A program made the position numbers and the translations under genes. From positions 186,001-250,000 of the forward strand of contig JBFWPT010000001.1 in NCBI GenBank assembly GCA_050249835.1: a DNA stretch of 64,000 nucleotides, in the 5' to 3' direction. How positions within the stretch are numbered: the first letter of the stretch is position 1; the number at the start of each line of letters is the position of its first letter. The DNA comes from Miltoncostaea sp050249835 (lineage in GTDB: Bacteria; Actinomycetota; Thermoleophilia; Miltoncostaeales; Miltoncostaeaceae). The notes under the pieces were generated by a model. That model was not told the DNA's origin and ran no database searches. It saw nothing but the letters and a program-made list of their open reading frames with translations. This document shows, in pieces, positions 8,291 to 16,996 of this stretch.

Positions 8291-8690
8291 CCTCAACACC
8301 GTCGGCCTGGTGGGCCGACTAACCCGCGACCCCGAGCTGCGCTACACCGCGGCCGGGGAGGCGGTCTGCGCCCTGCGCCTGGCGGTCTCGACGCGCACGC
8401 GCGCCGACGAGGCCTGGGTGGACCGGCCGAACTTCTTCGACGTCTCGGTGTGGGGCAAGGGCGGCGAGGCCGCCGCCGAGCACCTGACCAAGGGACGGCG
8501 CATCGGCGTCGCCGGGCGCCTCGCCTGGCGTGAGTGGATGACCGACGACGGCTCGCGCCGCGAGGCCGTCCAGATCGTCGCCTCGTCGGTGCAGTACCTC
8601 GACGCACCGAAGAAGGACGCGCCCGAGCTGGCGCCGGTCGGCGCCGCCAATGGGAAGGGGGCCGCCGGTGGCGACGACATCCCCTTCTGA
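8280..8690 (+). CDS. ssb: Single-stranded DNA-binding protein
   Basis: The protein is 136 residues with an OB-fold: NTVGLVGRLTRDPELRYT at the start, then FFDVSVWGKGGEAAAEHLTKG and RRIGVAGRLAWREW. It ends in the acidic tip GGDDIPF that binds partner replication proteins. The length is shorter than chromosomal actinobacterial SSB, with a short linker, as is usual for plasmid or ICE copies. It would coat transferred or replicating single-stranded DNA. It heads a tightly overlapping set with the winged-helix gene, a sigma-region-4-like gene and parB. The local ribosome site is a GGGGAAGCGGGG run, and a leader ORF overlaps its start. Confidence 0.93.
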   Translation: MPADLNTVGLVGRLTRDPELRYTAAGEAVCALRLAVSTRTRADEAWVDRPNFFDVSVWGKGGEAAAEHLTKGRRIGVAGRLAWREWMTDDGSRREAVQIVASSVQYLDAPKKDAPELAPVGAANGKGAAGGDDIPF

Positions 8691-9279
8691 GCGACCCGCG
8701 CTGTCCCTCGTCCCCGACCTGGCGCCGCCAGAGGCACCCCGCATCGATGAGGCCGAGGCCGATCGCCTCTACGCCGAGACGCTGGCCGCCGCAAGACGCG
8801 CCGCGCGGGTCGCGGCCGACCTGGAGCGCGCCGCCGCGGGCGCCGGGCACCCGGCCTGGCAGTCGGCGGCGGCCTCGTGTCGCCGCGCCGAGGCGAGCCT
8901 GCGCACGGCGGCCCAGGCGATGCCCGAGGTTCCGCCTGACACCCCGACCGACCCACGCCGGGTGATCGTGCTCGGCGCCCTATCGATCGACCGTGCCCGG
9001 CGCGCCGCCTTCTGGGCCGACGCGCCGCTCTGCCTCACCCGGCTGGAGTTCGATCTGCTGGTCGCCCTGGCCGAGCGCCCGGGGGAGGTGGTCACCAAGG
9101 AGGATCTGCTGCGTCGGGTCTGGGGCTACGCCGGGCGCGCCCGCACCCGCACCGTCGACTCGCACGCCTCGCGCCTTCGGCGCACTCTCCACGACGCGGG
9201 AGCGGCGGGCACGACGATCGTGAACGTGTGGGGGATCGGCTACCGCCTCGCGGTAGCCGAGGAGGGCGATGCCGCATGA
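8668..9279 (+). CDS. Receiver-less OmpR/PhoB-type winged-helix DNA-binding protein
   Basis: The protein is about 203 residues. Residues roughly 100-200 form a trans_reg_C winged helix: LTRLEFDLLVALAERPGEVV, then KEDLLRRVWGY and the recognition helix TRTVDSHASRLRRTL, ending VWGIGYRL. No receiver domain is present; instead the N-terminus is an alanine-rich helical region with Arg-Ala-Glu repeats. It would therefore bind DNA without phosphorylation control. The GTG at 8668, 8 bases after GAAGGGG, is taken as the start; it overlaps the end of ssb. The stop overlaps the next gene (ATGA). A role in regulating the partition/transfer genes is inferred. Confidence 0.75.
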   Translation: MATTSPSERPALSLVPDLAPPEAPRIDEAEADRLYAETLAAARRAARVAADLERAAAGAGHPAWQSAAASCRRAEASLRTAAQAMPEVPPDTPTDPRRVIVLGALSIDRARRAAFWADAPLCLTRLEFDLLVALAERPGEVVTKEDLLRRVWGYAGRARTRTVDSHASRLRRTLHDAGAAGTTIVNVWGIGYRLAVAEEGDAA

Positions 9280-9581
9280 ACGGCGCCGACCACCAGGGCG
9301 CCGGCCTTCGCGCCGCCGTGCGCGCCGCCATCGCGGCCGACGACCTCGAGGACACGGTGCGGGCGGTCCTCGAGCGCCGCTTTCCGGCCGAGGGAGCGGG
9401 CGCCAGCCTCGACGAGGCTGGGGTCGCCCTCGGCATGAGCCCGGCGATGGTCGCCCACATTGAGTTCGCCGCGCTCTGCGCGATCGCCGCCAGGCGCTCG
9501 CTCGCGAGCGCGGCCATCCAGACCACCAGGGACCCGGGCAGAGCGCCCGGCCGCTCTCACGCGGGAAGGGGAGGGGCATGA
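9276..9581 (+). CDS. Small sigma-70 region 4-like helix-turn-helix protein
   Basis: This 101-residue protein has a single helix-turn-helix that resembles sigma-70 region 4: LEDTVRAVLERRFPAEG, then SLDEAGVALGMSPAMVAHIE and an alanine-rich helix. No region 2 is present, so it is unlikely to be a complete sigma factor. It overlaps both neighbours by ATGA, so it is made in step with the winged-helix protein and ParB. A regulatory role for the mobile element is inferred. The C-terminal tail (TTRDPGRAPGRSHAG) looks disordered. Confidence 0.6.
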   Translation: MNGADHQGAGLRAAVRAAIAADDLEDTVRAVLERRFPAEGAGASLDEAGVALGMSPAMVAHIEFAALCAIAARRSLASAAIQTTRDPGRAPGRSHAGRGGA

Positions 9582-11143
9582 CGACGACCGACACCACCGA
9601 GGCGAACGCGACCATCCTCGCGGTTCTGCCCATCGACGAGGTCAGGGTGCGCGAGGGATGGAACCCGCGCACCGCGGATGACGACGTCGAGCGCGACCAG
9701 CTCACCGAGTCGGTCCGCGTGCAGGGCATCCTGCAGCCGCTCCTCGTGGAGCGCACCGACGAGGGGCCGGTGCTGATCGACGGCCACCGCCGCCTCGCCG
9801 CCGCACGCGTGGCCGGGCTCACCGAGGTTCCGGTGATCGAGCGCAGTGGCGAGGATGGCGATGCGCCCCAGCTCGCCGCCGCCCTGGCGGCCAACATGCG
9901 CCGCCGGGGGCTCGACCCGATCGAGGAGGCGCGGGCGTATGAGCGCGCCACCCAGGCCGGCTGGCCGCAGCGGCGGATCGCGGAGGCCGTCGGCTGCTCG
10001 CCGCGCCACGTCTCCCAGCGCCTTCGCCTGCTGCGCCTGCCAGATGCCGTGCAGGAGGCGATCGGCGCCGGGGCGCTGCCGCTGTCGGCCGTGCCCGTCG
10101 TCGAGACGATCGCCGCCGTTGCGCCGACCGTCGCGGACGCCGTGGCCGCTGGGCTCGTCGGCGGGGCGATCACGGCGGCCGAGCTCACCGAGCACCCCGA
10201 GGGCGCGCTCTCCGAGCTCGGGCAGGCCGAGGACGACGGGGAGCGCCCGACGCTGGTCGCGGTACCCGGCTACCAGGACCTCGGGGCGCTGGCGCTCGAC
10301 GCCGACCTCACAGCGCGCGCCGAGGCGGCGGGGGTCCACGGCGTCAGCTTCTTCGCCGAGGACATGGACGCGGCGCGCGCCTTCGGCTGCCTGATCGAGT
10401 TCGCGGGTGGCGAGGATCGCTACTGGCGCCGTGGCTTCGTGGCCGACGCCGCCTGGCTGGCCGACCGGGTGGCCCTCCACGTCGAGCGCGTCGAGGAGCG
10501 CGCGCGCCAGGAGGCCGAGCGCCGCGCGGCGGACCGCATCGGGGGCGAGGAAGACGCGACCGAGGAGAGCGCTCCGAGCGAGTCCGACGAGGAGCGCCGT
10601 CGCCGCGAGCGCCAGGAGGCCACGGAGAACCGGCGCGCGGCGCGCCTGGCGAACCTCGACCTCGGACGACGGGCGCTGCTCGCCTATGACGAGCCGTCCG
10701 AGGTCACGATGCAGATGGCGCGCGCGGTCGTGCTGGTCGCCCTCCACCACCACGCCCAGGATGCCGCCCAGGGGCTTCGCCTCACGCATGAGCGGTTGCA
10801 GCGCACCGAGACGACGACGACCAAGGCGGGGGCGAGCCGCGAGCGGGTTCGCTACCCCGAGCGCCACGAGGCCGAGGCGGCACTCGCCGAGTGGATCGAG
10901 GGAGCACGCACACCGGCCCAGCTCCTCGGGCGGGCGGTGCAGGCGCTGGTCGGAGCGTTCTACGCCGACCAGGAGGCCCTGCCGCAGTCTGAGCGGCGCG
11001 GAGCCGACGTGCCGGGGCGCTACGGCGGCGGGATCGCCGCGGGGCTTCCGACGGTCATGGACGCGCTCGCGCGCGACGTCCTCCCCGAGCGACTGGCGGC
11101 GCGGCTGCGTGAGCCGTCCGACGCCGAGGCGCTCGCCTCGTAG
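9578..11143 (+). CDS. ParB/RepB/Spo0J-family partition protein
   Basis: The protein is 521 residues, longer than chromosomal ParB (about 300). Residues 15-105 form the ParB nuclease/CTPase-like domain: GWNPRTADDD, then SVRVQGILQPLLVE and the phosphate-binding LIDGHRRLAAAR, followed by LAANMRRRGLDPIEEARAY. A helix-turn-helix follows (GWPQRRIAEAVGCSPRHVSQ). The C-terminal half is an Arg/Glu-rich helical region likely to dimerise. No parA is visible nearby, so a stand-alone ICE or plasmid ParB that acts in maintenance or transcription is possible. The start overlaps the upstream gene (ATGA). The relaxase gene follows after a 337-base gap. Confidence 0.88.
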   Translation: MTTTDTTEANATILAVLPIDEVRVREGWNPRTADDDVERDQLTESVRVQGILQPLLVERTDEGPVLIDGHRRLAAARVAGLTEVPVIERSGEDGDAPQLAAALAANMRRRGLDPIEEARAYERATQAGWPQRRIAEAVGCSPRHVSQRLRLLRLPDAVQEAIGAGALPLSAVPVVETIAAVAPTVADAVAAGLVGGAITAAELTEHPEGALSELGQAEDDGERPTLVAVPGYQDLGALALDADLTARAEAAGVHGVSFFAEDMDAARAFGCLIEFAGGEDRYWRRGFVADAAWLADRVALHVERVEERARQEAERRAADRIGGEEDATEESAPSESDEERRRRERQEATENRRAARLANLDLGRRALLAYDEPSEVTMQMARAVVLVALHHHAQDAAQGLRLTHERLQRTETTTTKAGASRERVRYPERHEAEAALAEWIEGARTPAQLLGRAVQALVGAFYADQEALPQSERRGADVPGRYGGGIAAGLPTVMDALARDVLPERLAARLREPSDAEALAS

Positions 11144-11480
11144 GACCGCGACACCGACCGGGACGGGCGCGGCGCGGCGTCGGGGTTGCGTGCGGCGGGC
11201 GACCCGTCCCGGTCTTCGATCCGCCCGCCGGGGCCGGGACGCCCGCCGGGCTATGGGGGCCCGGTCGGGCTGCGCTGGTCGCCTCCCAGGACCGGATGCC
11301 CCGCAAGCAGACAGCCACCTCGATCACCAGGACTGCACCGCCCAACGCCCGTGGATGCCCCGACCTCGCGTTCGACACCCGGCCCCCGCACGGCATCGCC
11401 CTGCATCAGTTCGTGATGGCGTCTCAACAGACCCGCAAAGATGGCGGGCGCACTTGCATCATGTGATGCTCGGCCCCGAG
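11144..11480 (+). other. Candidate origin of transfer (oriT) upstream of the relaxase
   Basis: This non-coding gap before the relaxase gene holds a perfect 12-base inverted repeat: GACCGGGACGGG at 11156-11167 and its complement CCCGTCCCGGTC at 11203-11214, with a 35-base spacer. Directly after it, GCCCGCCGGG is repeated at 11223-11232 and 11241-11250. Inverted repeats beside a MobF relaxase gene are the usual layout of oriT. The nick site cannot be placed from sequence alone. Confidence 0.5.
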
Positions 11481-14438
11481 ATGCTGACGATCCGCGCCGC
11501 CAAGGGGCCCGACTACTACGAGCGCGCCGAGTTCGCCCGCGACGACTACTACGAGGAGCGCGGTCAGGTTCTGGGCAGCTGGGAGGGCCGTGCGGCGGCC
11601 GAGCTCGGCCTGTCAGGTGGGCCCGCTGATGGCGAGCTCGGTGAGCTGCTGGAGGGGCGCGACCCCATCTCGGGTGACCGGCTCGCCGGAGCCGGGCGTC
11701 GTCGCGGTGGCAACGTCGCGTTCGATCTCACCTTCACCGCGCCCAAGAGCGTGAGCGTGCTGGCTGCTGTAGGCGACGAGCCGATCCGGCAGGCCGTCCT
11801 CGCCGCCCAGGCGCGCGGTGCGCGCGCCGCCCTCGACTACCTGGAGCGGCGGGCGTGCTTCGTGCGCCGGGGCCGCAACGGCGTCCACGTTCTGCCGGGT
11901 GAGGGCTTCGCCGCCGCCATGTACCTCCACGAGATGGCGCGCTCAGGCGATCCGCACCTGCATGCGCATCTGGTCGTCGCCAACCGCGTGAAGGGGCCCG
12001 ACGGGCGCTGGAGCGCCCCCGACATGCGCCCGGTCTACGCCGAGGCCAAGACCGCCGGCACGATCGCCGAGGCGGTGATGCGCGACGCCCTCACCCGCTC
12101 GCTCGGCGTGGAGTGGGGGCCGGTTCGCAACGGCATCGCGGAGCTCGACGGCGTCCCCACCCCGGTGCGCGAGCACTTCTCTCAGCGCCACGCCGAGATC
12201 GTCGAGGAGGCGCTTGCGCGGGGCTACTCGAGCCCTCGGGGGATCGACGTCATCCAGCGCGAAACCCGCGACCGAAAGCGGGTCGCCTCGCGTGAGCGCG
12301 CCGTCGCCGAGTGGCGGGCCCGCGCGGCCGAGCACGGCTTCGGCGCTCGGGAGCTCGCCGCGCTCGTCGGACGCACGCGAGGGGTGGACGTCGAGCGACC
12401 GGTCGATGTCGACGCAGCCGTGACGCGGATGCTCGGGCCGTCCGGGTTGACCCAGCGCAGCTCGTCCTTCACGCGCCGCGAGGTGATCCAGGCGCTCGCC
12501 GATGCCCATCCGTCCGGCGCGAGCGCGGGGGTCCTCGAAGACCTCGCCGATGACATCCTGCGAACGAGCTGCGTCCCGCTCCTGCCGAGCCGGGTCGAGC
12601 CGGCGCGCGGCCACCAAGAAGCGCTCTACTCGACTCCCGACATGCTGCAGGCAGAGGTGCGCCTGCTGGAGGCGGCGACCGGCGTCGACCCGCGCGGCGG
12701 CCTTCATGCGGACCGCGGGGCCGTCGAGGCGGCGATCGCCGCACGCCCGACGCTCGGCGCCGACCAGGCCGCCGCGGTGCGCCACCTCTGCTCAGGCGAG
12801 GCACGGGTGCGCGTCATGGAGGCGCGCGCGGGAACGGGCAAGACGTTCGCCTTGGAGGCGGTTCGCCACGCCTACGAGGCCTCGAGAGTCCCCGTGATCG
12901 GGACCGCCTGGCAGGGCCAGGCCGCGGACGTCCTGCAGCGCGACGCCGGCATCGCATCCCAGACCACGGCGCTGCTCCTCGAGCGCCTCGCGCGCGGTGA
13001 TGACGACGCGATCCCCGCCGGCGCCGTGATCGTGTGCGACGAGGCCTCGATGATGCCGACGCGCGCTCTCGAGCGCCTGGCGATCGAGGCGGCCCAGCGG
13101 TGCGCGCGGCTGATCCTGGTCGGCGACCGTGCACAGCTTCCGGCGATCGACGCGGCCGGCGGCTTCGCGGCGCTGGCCGATCGACTCGGGGCGGCGGAAC
13201 TGGTCGAGAACCGCCGCCAGCGCACAGACTTACAGCGTCAGGTGGCTAATCGCCTGGCCGCCGGCCAGCCTGCGGATGCTCTCGCCCTCCTCGGTGAGCA
13301 CGAACGCCTGCACGGCTTCGACGACGCGCGCGAGGCGCGATCGGCGCTGATCGCGGCGTGGGCGGACACCTCCATCACCGACCCCTCGGGCGCGCTGATC
13401 CTGGCCCACGACCGCCACGAGGTCGCGACCCTGAACCGGATGGCCCGCGATCGTCTGGACGCGGCCGGGCTGCTCGGCCCCACGCGGATGATCGCGTCGG
13501 GCCGGGAGTGGGCGGCGGGCGATCGCCTGGTGTGTCGTCGCAACGACTATCGACTCGGCGTCCGCAACGGCACGCGCGGAACCGTGGTCGGGGTAGACCG
13601 AGGGGCGCGAGCCCTGCGGATCCTGACCGACGACGGCGCCGCCGCACGCCTGCCCGCCGAGTACCTGGAGAACGCGCATCACGGGTACGCGATCACCGGC
13701 CACATCAGCCAGGGCGCCACCGTCGACCGGACCTTCCTCCTCGCGACGCCCGAGCGCGGCGGGGCGGAGTGGGCGTACGTCGCCTCGACGCGTCAGCGCC
13801 TGGACCTCTCCGTCTTCGTCATCCACCACGAGCCCGAGGATCTCGAGGCCGCTCTGGCACGCTCGTGGGGGCGCACGGACGCCAAGCACCTGGCGCTTGA
13901 CCTTGCTCAGGACGGCGCTCGCGACGATGCGGTCTCGTCGGCTGGCGACCAGCTCGAGCGCCTGCTGCCCGAGCGCCTCGTCGTGCGCCTTCGCGACCTT
14001 CGGGGGCGCCGCGACCGCGCTCGTGCGGAGGCTCGCGGCGCGGTGGGTGAGAGCAGGAAGCTCGCCGGCCTGGAGGCCCAACGGCTCGGCGAGCAGCTGG
14101 GAGCCGTCGAGGCCTCCGCGACCGATTGGGCGGCACGCTCCGAGGTTGCTCGAGCGCCGGCGCACGTGCAGTCAGCTCTCGGGCCGCGGCCGCAGATGAG
14201 GTCTGAGCGGGCCGCGTGGGACCGTGCGGTCTCCGTGGTGGCCGCTTATCGGCACGCCCAGTCGATCTCCCCGAGCGAGCCGACGCTCCTTGGGCCGCGG
14301 CCCTCCTCAGCGGACGCCCGCTCGGCATGGGACGCCGCGATGGATGCGACCGAGGACTCGCTTCGGCAGCTCCGGCGCCCCGCCGTCGTGCTGCGGCGGC
14401 CTGAGCACGCAGAGCGAGGCCAGGCGCGCGTGCGCTAG
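11481..14438 (+). CDS. TrwC/MobF-family conjugative relaxase-helicase
   Basis: The protein is about 985 residues. The N-terminus MLTIRAAKGPDYY is typical of TrwC relaxases and carries candidate catalytic tyrosines. The metal-binding triad is HLHAH at residues 159-163. The C-terminal half is a RecD-like superfamily 1 helicase: Walker A ARAGTGKT (Lys about 454), Walker B VIVCDEASMM, and GDRAQLPAIDAAGG. It would nick oriT, stay bound to the 5' end and unwind the strand for transfer. The start at 11481 gives the family-typical N-terminus; an in-frame ATG at 11466 is an alternative. The frame is open far upstream, but that part is the shadow of parB. The C-terminus is Arg/Glu-rich. Confidence 0.92.
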   Translation: MLTIRAAKGPDYYERAEFARDDYYEERGQVLGSWEGRAAAELGLSGGPADGELGELLEGRDPISGDRLAGAGRRRGGNVAFDLTFTAPKSVSVLAAVGDEPIRQAVLAAQARGARAALDYLERRACFVRRGRNGVHVLPGEGFAAAMYLHEMARSGDPHLHAHLVVANRVKGPDGRWSAPDMRPVYAEAKTAGTIAEAVMRDALTRSLGVEWGPVRNGIAELDGVPTPVREHFSQRHAEIVEEALARGYSSPRGIDVIQRETRDRKRVASRERAVAEWRARAAEHGFGARELAALVGRTRGVDVERPVDVDAAVTRMLGPSGLTQRSSSFTRREVIQALADAHPSGASAGVLEDLADDILRTSCVPLLPSRVEPARGHQEALYSTPDMLQAEVRLLEAATGVDPRGGLHADRGAVEAAIAARPTLGADQAAAVRHLCSGEARVRVMEARAGTGKTFALEAVRHAYEASRVPVIGTAWQGQAADVLQRDAGIASQTTALLLERLARGDDDAIPAGAVIVCDEASMMPTRALERLAIEAAQRCARLILVGDRAQLPAIDAAGGFAALADRLGAAELVENRRQRTDLQRQVANRLAAGQPADALALLGEHERLHGFDDAREARSALIAAWADTSITDPSGALILAHDRHEVATLNRMARDRLDAAGLLGPTRMIASGREWAAGDRLVCRRNDYRLGVRNGTRGTVVGVDRGARALRILTDDGAAARLPAEYLENAHHGYAITGHISQGATVDRTFLLATPERGGAEWAYVASTRQRLDLSVFVIHHEPEDLEAALARSWGRTDAKHLALDLAQDGARDDAVSSAGDQLERLLPERLVVRLRDLRGRRDRARAEARGAVGESRKLAGLEAQRLGEQLGAVEASATDWAARSEVARAPAHVQSALGPRPQMRSERAAWDRAVSVVAAYRHAQSISPSEPTLLGPRPSSADARSAWDAAMDATEDSLRQLRRPAVVLRRPEHAERGQARVR

Positions 14439-14559
14439 ACCCGATTCCTTCCTCTCGGGCTCGGAAGCCGCCGGGGACTGATACTTCGGGGTCAAGCCCA
14501 TCTCCAGGTGGGTAGACCGCGCGAACGTCGAGCGGCCCCAGACGGGCCCTACGCCATCC

Positions 14560-15042
14560 TCAGGCTCGACCCAGCCGAAGTCGGGGGACTCGCAGCCCCC
14601 CGGTGGTCAGGGCCACCAGCCCGATGACCGCGAACGCGATGGCGGTCAGGTGCGCGTTCAGGCCGAAGGACCAGTACATCGTCACGCCCACCGCAATGAG
14701 CGCCGCCGCGAGGAAGGCGATCGCAGGCCACCAGGAACGCCGCAGGGCGACCACGAGGATGGTGGCGGGAATCGCGTAGGCGAGCTGACTCGAGAGTCCG
14801 AGGTCGCCGATCGGACCGACCACGCCGCCGAGCCCGGGAACGGCCTCGGTCTGGCTGGGGAAGAACATGGCGGTGCAGTGGACGACGAGCGCGAGCACCG
14901 AGCCCGCCGCCCAGATCGCCTCCCCCCGCCCCGGCCGGTAGGAGATCGCGCGAACGGGCAGGGCGTCGACAGCGAGGCGGGTGATCAGGGCGGCCGCTGC
15001 GAGGGCGATGAGGAAGTACCAGTATGGGGAGGACACCGTCAC
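14560..15042 (-). CDS. Small polytopic membrane protein, third gene of the blaI operon
   Basis: The protein is 160 residues with about four or five membrane helices (for example YWYFLIALAAAALITRLAV, AIWAAGSVLALVVHCTAMFF and AIAFLAAALIAVGVTMYW). No family is recognised. It starts with a GTG immediately after the stop of the M56 peptidase gene, so it belongs to the blaI-M56 operon. It may be a target or partner of the sensor peptidase, or a small transporter component; this is inference from position only. Confidence 0.6.
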   Translation of the reverse strand: MTVSSPYWYFLIALAAAALITRLAVDALPVRAISYRPGRGEAIWAAGSVLALVVHCTAMFFPSQTEAVPGLGGVVGPIGDLGLSSQLAYAIPATILVVALRRSWWPAIAFLAAALIAVGVTMYWSFGLNAHLTAIAFAVIGLVALTTGGLRVPRLRLGRA

Positions 15043-16014
15043 TCAGCGCTCCAGTGCGCGGAGCCAGCGTCGGACGCCGATCCAGCTGAGGACGACGATG
15101 GCCCATCGCAGGCCCCACGCGAGGACCATGTCGGCGAGGTCCGCACCGTTCATCGGCATCGGTGCGATCGCGTCAGAACTCGTGCCGGGGCTCACGACGA
15201 CGAAGACGACCAGCAGTGCTGCGAGCGTCAGACCGACGGCCGACTGTCGTACCACCGAGGGCTCGACGACCAGGCACGGCGGGCTCGCCCCAGGAACGAG
15301 GGCGTCGATCCGCGCGCTCAACGCGGTCCCCCCGCCAGCGATCGCCGCAGCACCCGCCGACTCGGGTGTCGAGTGCAAGACAAGCAGCGCCTCCGCCAAG
15401 GGGCGTCGGCCGGCCCAGGCGGTTGCGCAGTTGTCAGCGGCGAGTTCGTAGCGAAGGCGCTGATGCTCAGCGGTCCGGCGGGCTGCGGGCACGATCCAGA
15501 GTCCGCGCCCCACCGCGTGAGCCACGACCTGACGGAGGGGGTCGCGGTTTCGCGCGTGGGCTGCTTCATGGGCCAGTACCGCTTCCAGCGGAGCGGGGGC
15601 GAGGGAGTCAACCAGGGCGCCGCTCACAACCACCGTCGGTCGCAGGAGCCCCGCGGAGAACGCCAGGCTCTCGGGAAGATCGGTGACGATGAGACGACGG
15701 ATGCCCAGGTCATGCGCGACCCTCGAGACGGCCGGCGGCGGGACGAGGGCGTGCCGACGTGCCAGCCGAATCGCGCGGCGACCCACGAGCGCCTGCCGGC
15801 ACAGGTGCCAGAGCATCAGCCCCCAGATCGAGCCTGCGAGCGCGATGGCCAGCACCGTCGGGACGGAGGCGGCGGTGGCGATCGCCCGGGCACACGCGTG
15901 AAGGACGATCCAGGCGGACGTGCCGCCCGCGCTCCAGCCGATCGCCCCGAGGATTGCGACTGGGGCGATGACGCTCACAGCCGTCCAGACCGGAACGGAC
16001 GGCCACCTCCTCAC
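15043..16014 (-). CDS. BlaR1-like M56/M48-family membrane metallopeptidase
   Basis: The 323-residue protein has membrane helices at the N-terminus (two before residue 70) and near the C-terminus (LTLAALLVVFVVV). The zinc site is HEAAH at 149-153 with the distal ELAAD at about 190-194, as in M48/M56 peptidases. In BlaR1/MecR1 systems such a peptidase senses a signal and triggers cleavage of the BlaI repressor. No penicillin-binding sensor domain is present, so the signal is not a beta-lactam by this evidence. The GTG start overlaps the blaI stop (GTGA). Metal or redox stress is a plausible signal, given the tlpA-ccdA and metal-pump neighbours. Confidence 0.85.
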   Translation of the reverse strand: MRRWPSVPVWTAVSVIAPVAILGAIGWSAGGTSAWIVLHACARAIATAASVPTVLAIALAGSIWGLMLWHLCRQALVGRRAIRLARRHALVPPPAVSRVAHDLGIRRLIVTDLPESLAFSAGLLRPTVVVSGALVDSLAPAPLEAVLAHEAAHARNRDPLRQVVAHAVGRGLWIVPAARRTAEHQRLRYELAADNCATAWAGRRPLAEALLVLHSTPESAGAAAIAGGGTALSARIDALVPGASPPCLVVEPSVVRQSAVGLTLAALLVVFVVVSPGTSSDAIAPMPMNGADLADMVLAWGLRWAIVVLSWIGVRRWLRALER

Positions 16015-16442
16015 AGATCCTCGCGATTCAGTAGCTCGCGAAGTCGAGCAAGATCCGCCGGATCGCCATCTCGCATCCTGGCGGCGAAGGCGGCGAGCGC
16101 CTCATCGCCGTGGGCGTCGATCAGCCGGTCGACCGCCTCCCGCGAGAGGGCGGCCGACAAGCCGGCGGGGTCAACCGCGGCCCGGTACAGATCGCGACGG
16201 CCCTCGCGCCGGCGTGTCAGCAGCCCGCGTGCGTGGAGGCGGATCATGACCGTCAGGACGGTCGTGTAGGCCAGCGTGTTCCCGCGCGCCCCGAGCAAGG
16301 CGACGACCTCGCGAACCGACGACTCCCCAGCCCCCCACAGCTCCTCGAGGATCGCCTGCTGGAGGCTTCCGAGCGGGGAGGACGCGCTTGCGTCGGGGTC
16401 GGGGGACAGGGCCGGCGGCCCGCCTTGCGGCTGCTCTCGCAT
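16011..16442 (-). CDS. BlaI/MecI/CopY-family transcriptional repressor
   Basis: The protein is 143 residues with the BlaI winged helix: LQQAILEELWGAGESSVREV, then NTLAYTTVLTVMIRLHARGL and LTRRREGRRDLYRA. The C-terminal part is a dimerisation helix region. Such repressors bind short TAC...GTA dyads and are inactivated by cleavage through the partner M56 peptidase encoded next. A 17-base dyad (16505-16521) lies in the divergent promoter region, and two similar dyads occur at 20657-20673 and 23895-23911, which suggests it also controls tlpA-ccdA and the ABC exporter. Confidence 0.9.
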   Translation of the reverse strand: MREQPQGGPPALSPDPDASASSPLGSLQQAILEELWGAGESSVREVVALLGARGNTLAYTTVLTVMIRLHARGLLTRRREGRRDLYRAAVDPAGLSAALSREAVDRLIDAHGDEALAAFAARMRDGDPADLARLRELLNREDL

Positions 16443-16504
16443 CGCGTTCGAGGCTACTCCGAGCCTGCTGACTGGACAACGACACCCGGCATAGTACTGT
16501 GATG

Positions 16505-16521
16505 ACTACGCATAACGTAGT
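16505..16521. promoter_or_regulatory. BlaI-type operator, divergent blaI / small membrane gene promoter
   Basis: ACTACG CATAA CGTAGT is a perfect 6-base inverted repeat with a 5-base spacer. It lies between blaI (start 16442, minus) and the small membrane gene (start 16545, plus). The same 6-5-6 layout recurs at two other places in the window. Confidence 0.7.
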
Positions 16522-16544
16522 TGATCGCCAACGGGAGGTCGTTG

Positions 16545-16766
16545 ATGGAGCAGATACTGCTGAGCCTGGCAGTCCTGGCGTGCCCCCTCGGGATGGTCCT
16601 GATGATGGTGTTCATGGGCCGGGGGATGCTGGGTGGCAAGAAGAGCGCCGATCGTGGAGACCGCCCGGGAGACGATGTCGGCACCCTGAAGGCCGAGTCG
16701 GCCCGCCTCGACGCGCGGATCGCCGAACTCGAGTCGCGCGGCGTGCCCGAGACGGCCCGGCGCTGA
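16545..16766 (+). CDS. Small single-span membrane protein with coiled-coil tail (copy 1)
   Basis: The protein is 73 residues: one membrane helix (ILLSLAVLACPLGMVLMMVF), a glycine-lysine turn, then a charged helical tail (LKAESARLDARIAELESRG) that looks like a short coiled coil. A GGGAGG ribosome site precedes the ATG at 16545. It is divergent from blaI across the operator and is followed by a related protein in an overlapping frame. The family is unknown to me. It may act as a small regulator of a membrane complex in the BlaI regulon; this is inferred. Confidence 0.65.
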   Translation: MEQILLSLAVLACPLGMVLMMVFMGRGMLGGKKSADRGDRPGDDVGTLKAESARLDARIAELESRGVPETARR

Positions 16767-16996
16767 TGGCGACGGCCCTGATCGTCGCGGCGATCCTCAT
16801 CGGCGTTGCAGCGTGTCCTCTGATCGCCGTGATCCAGCGCCGCCGCGGGCGAGCCGGCTGCTTCCCGCCGAGTCGCTCTCAGGTTCCCGGGGATGGCGAG
16901 AGCCTCGCGGAGCTGAAGGCCGATCGCGCGCGGGTGGAGGATCGGATCGGCGTGCTCGAGCGGGAGGCCTCGAGTGCAGGCCGGGTACCGCGCTGA
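16766..16996 (+). CDS. Small single-span membrane protein with coiled-coil tail (copy 2)
   Basis: The 76-residue protein has the same plan as its upstream neighbour: one membrane helix (ALIVAAILIGVAACPLIAVI), a basic turn and a helical tail (LAELKADRARVEDRIGVLER). The ACP motif in the helix and the ELKADRARVEDRI tail align with the first copy, so the pair probably arose by duplication. The ATG overlaps the upstream stop by one base. Its 3' end overlaps the methyltransferase gene by 23 bases. Function unknown. Confidence 0.62.
   Translation: MATALIVAAILIGVAACPLIAVIQRRRGRAGCFPPSRSQVPGDGESLAELKADRARVEDRIGVLEREASSAGRVPR

Noticed and set aside
10407..11480. Open frame that extends the relaxase gene more than 1 kb upstream
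   Set aside because: It is the alternate frame of parB with Arg/Ser/Ala-rich composition; the family N-terminus MLTIR begins at 11481.
14307..14501. Short minus-strand frame at the relaxase end
   Set aside because: No ribosome site or family; it is antisense to the relaxase C-terminus.
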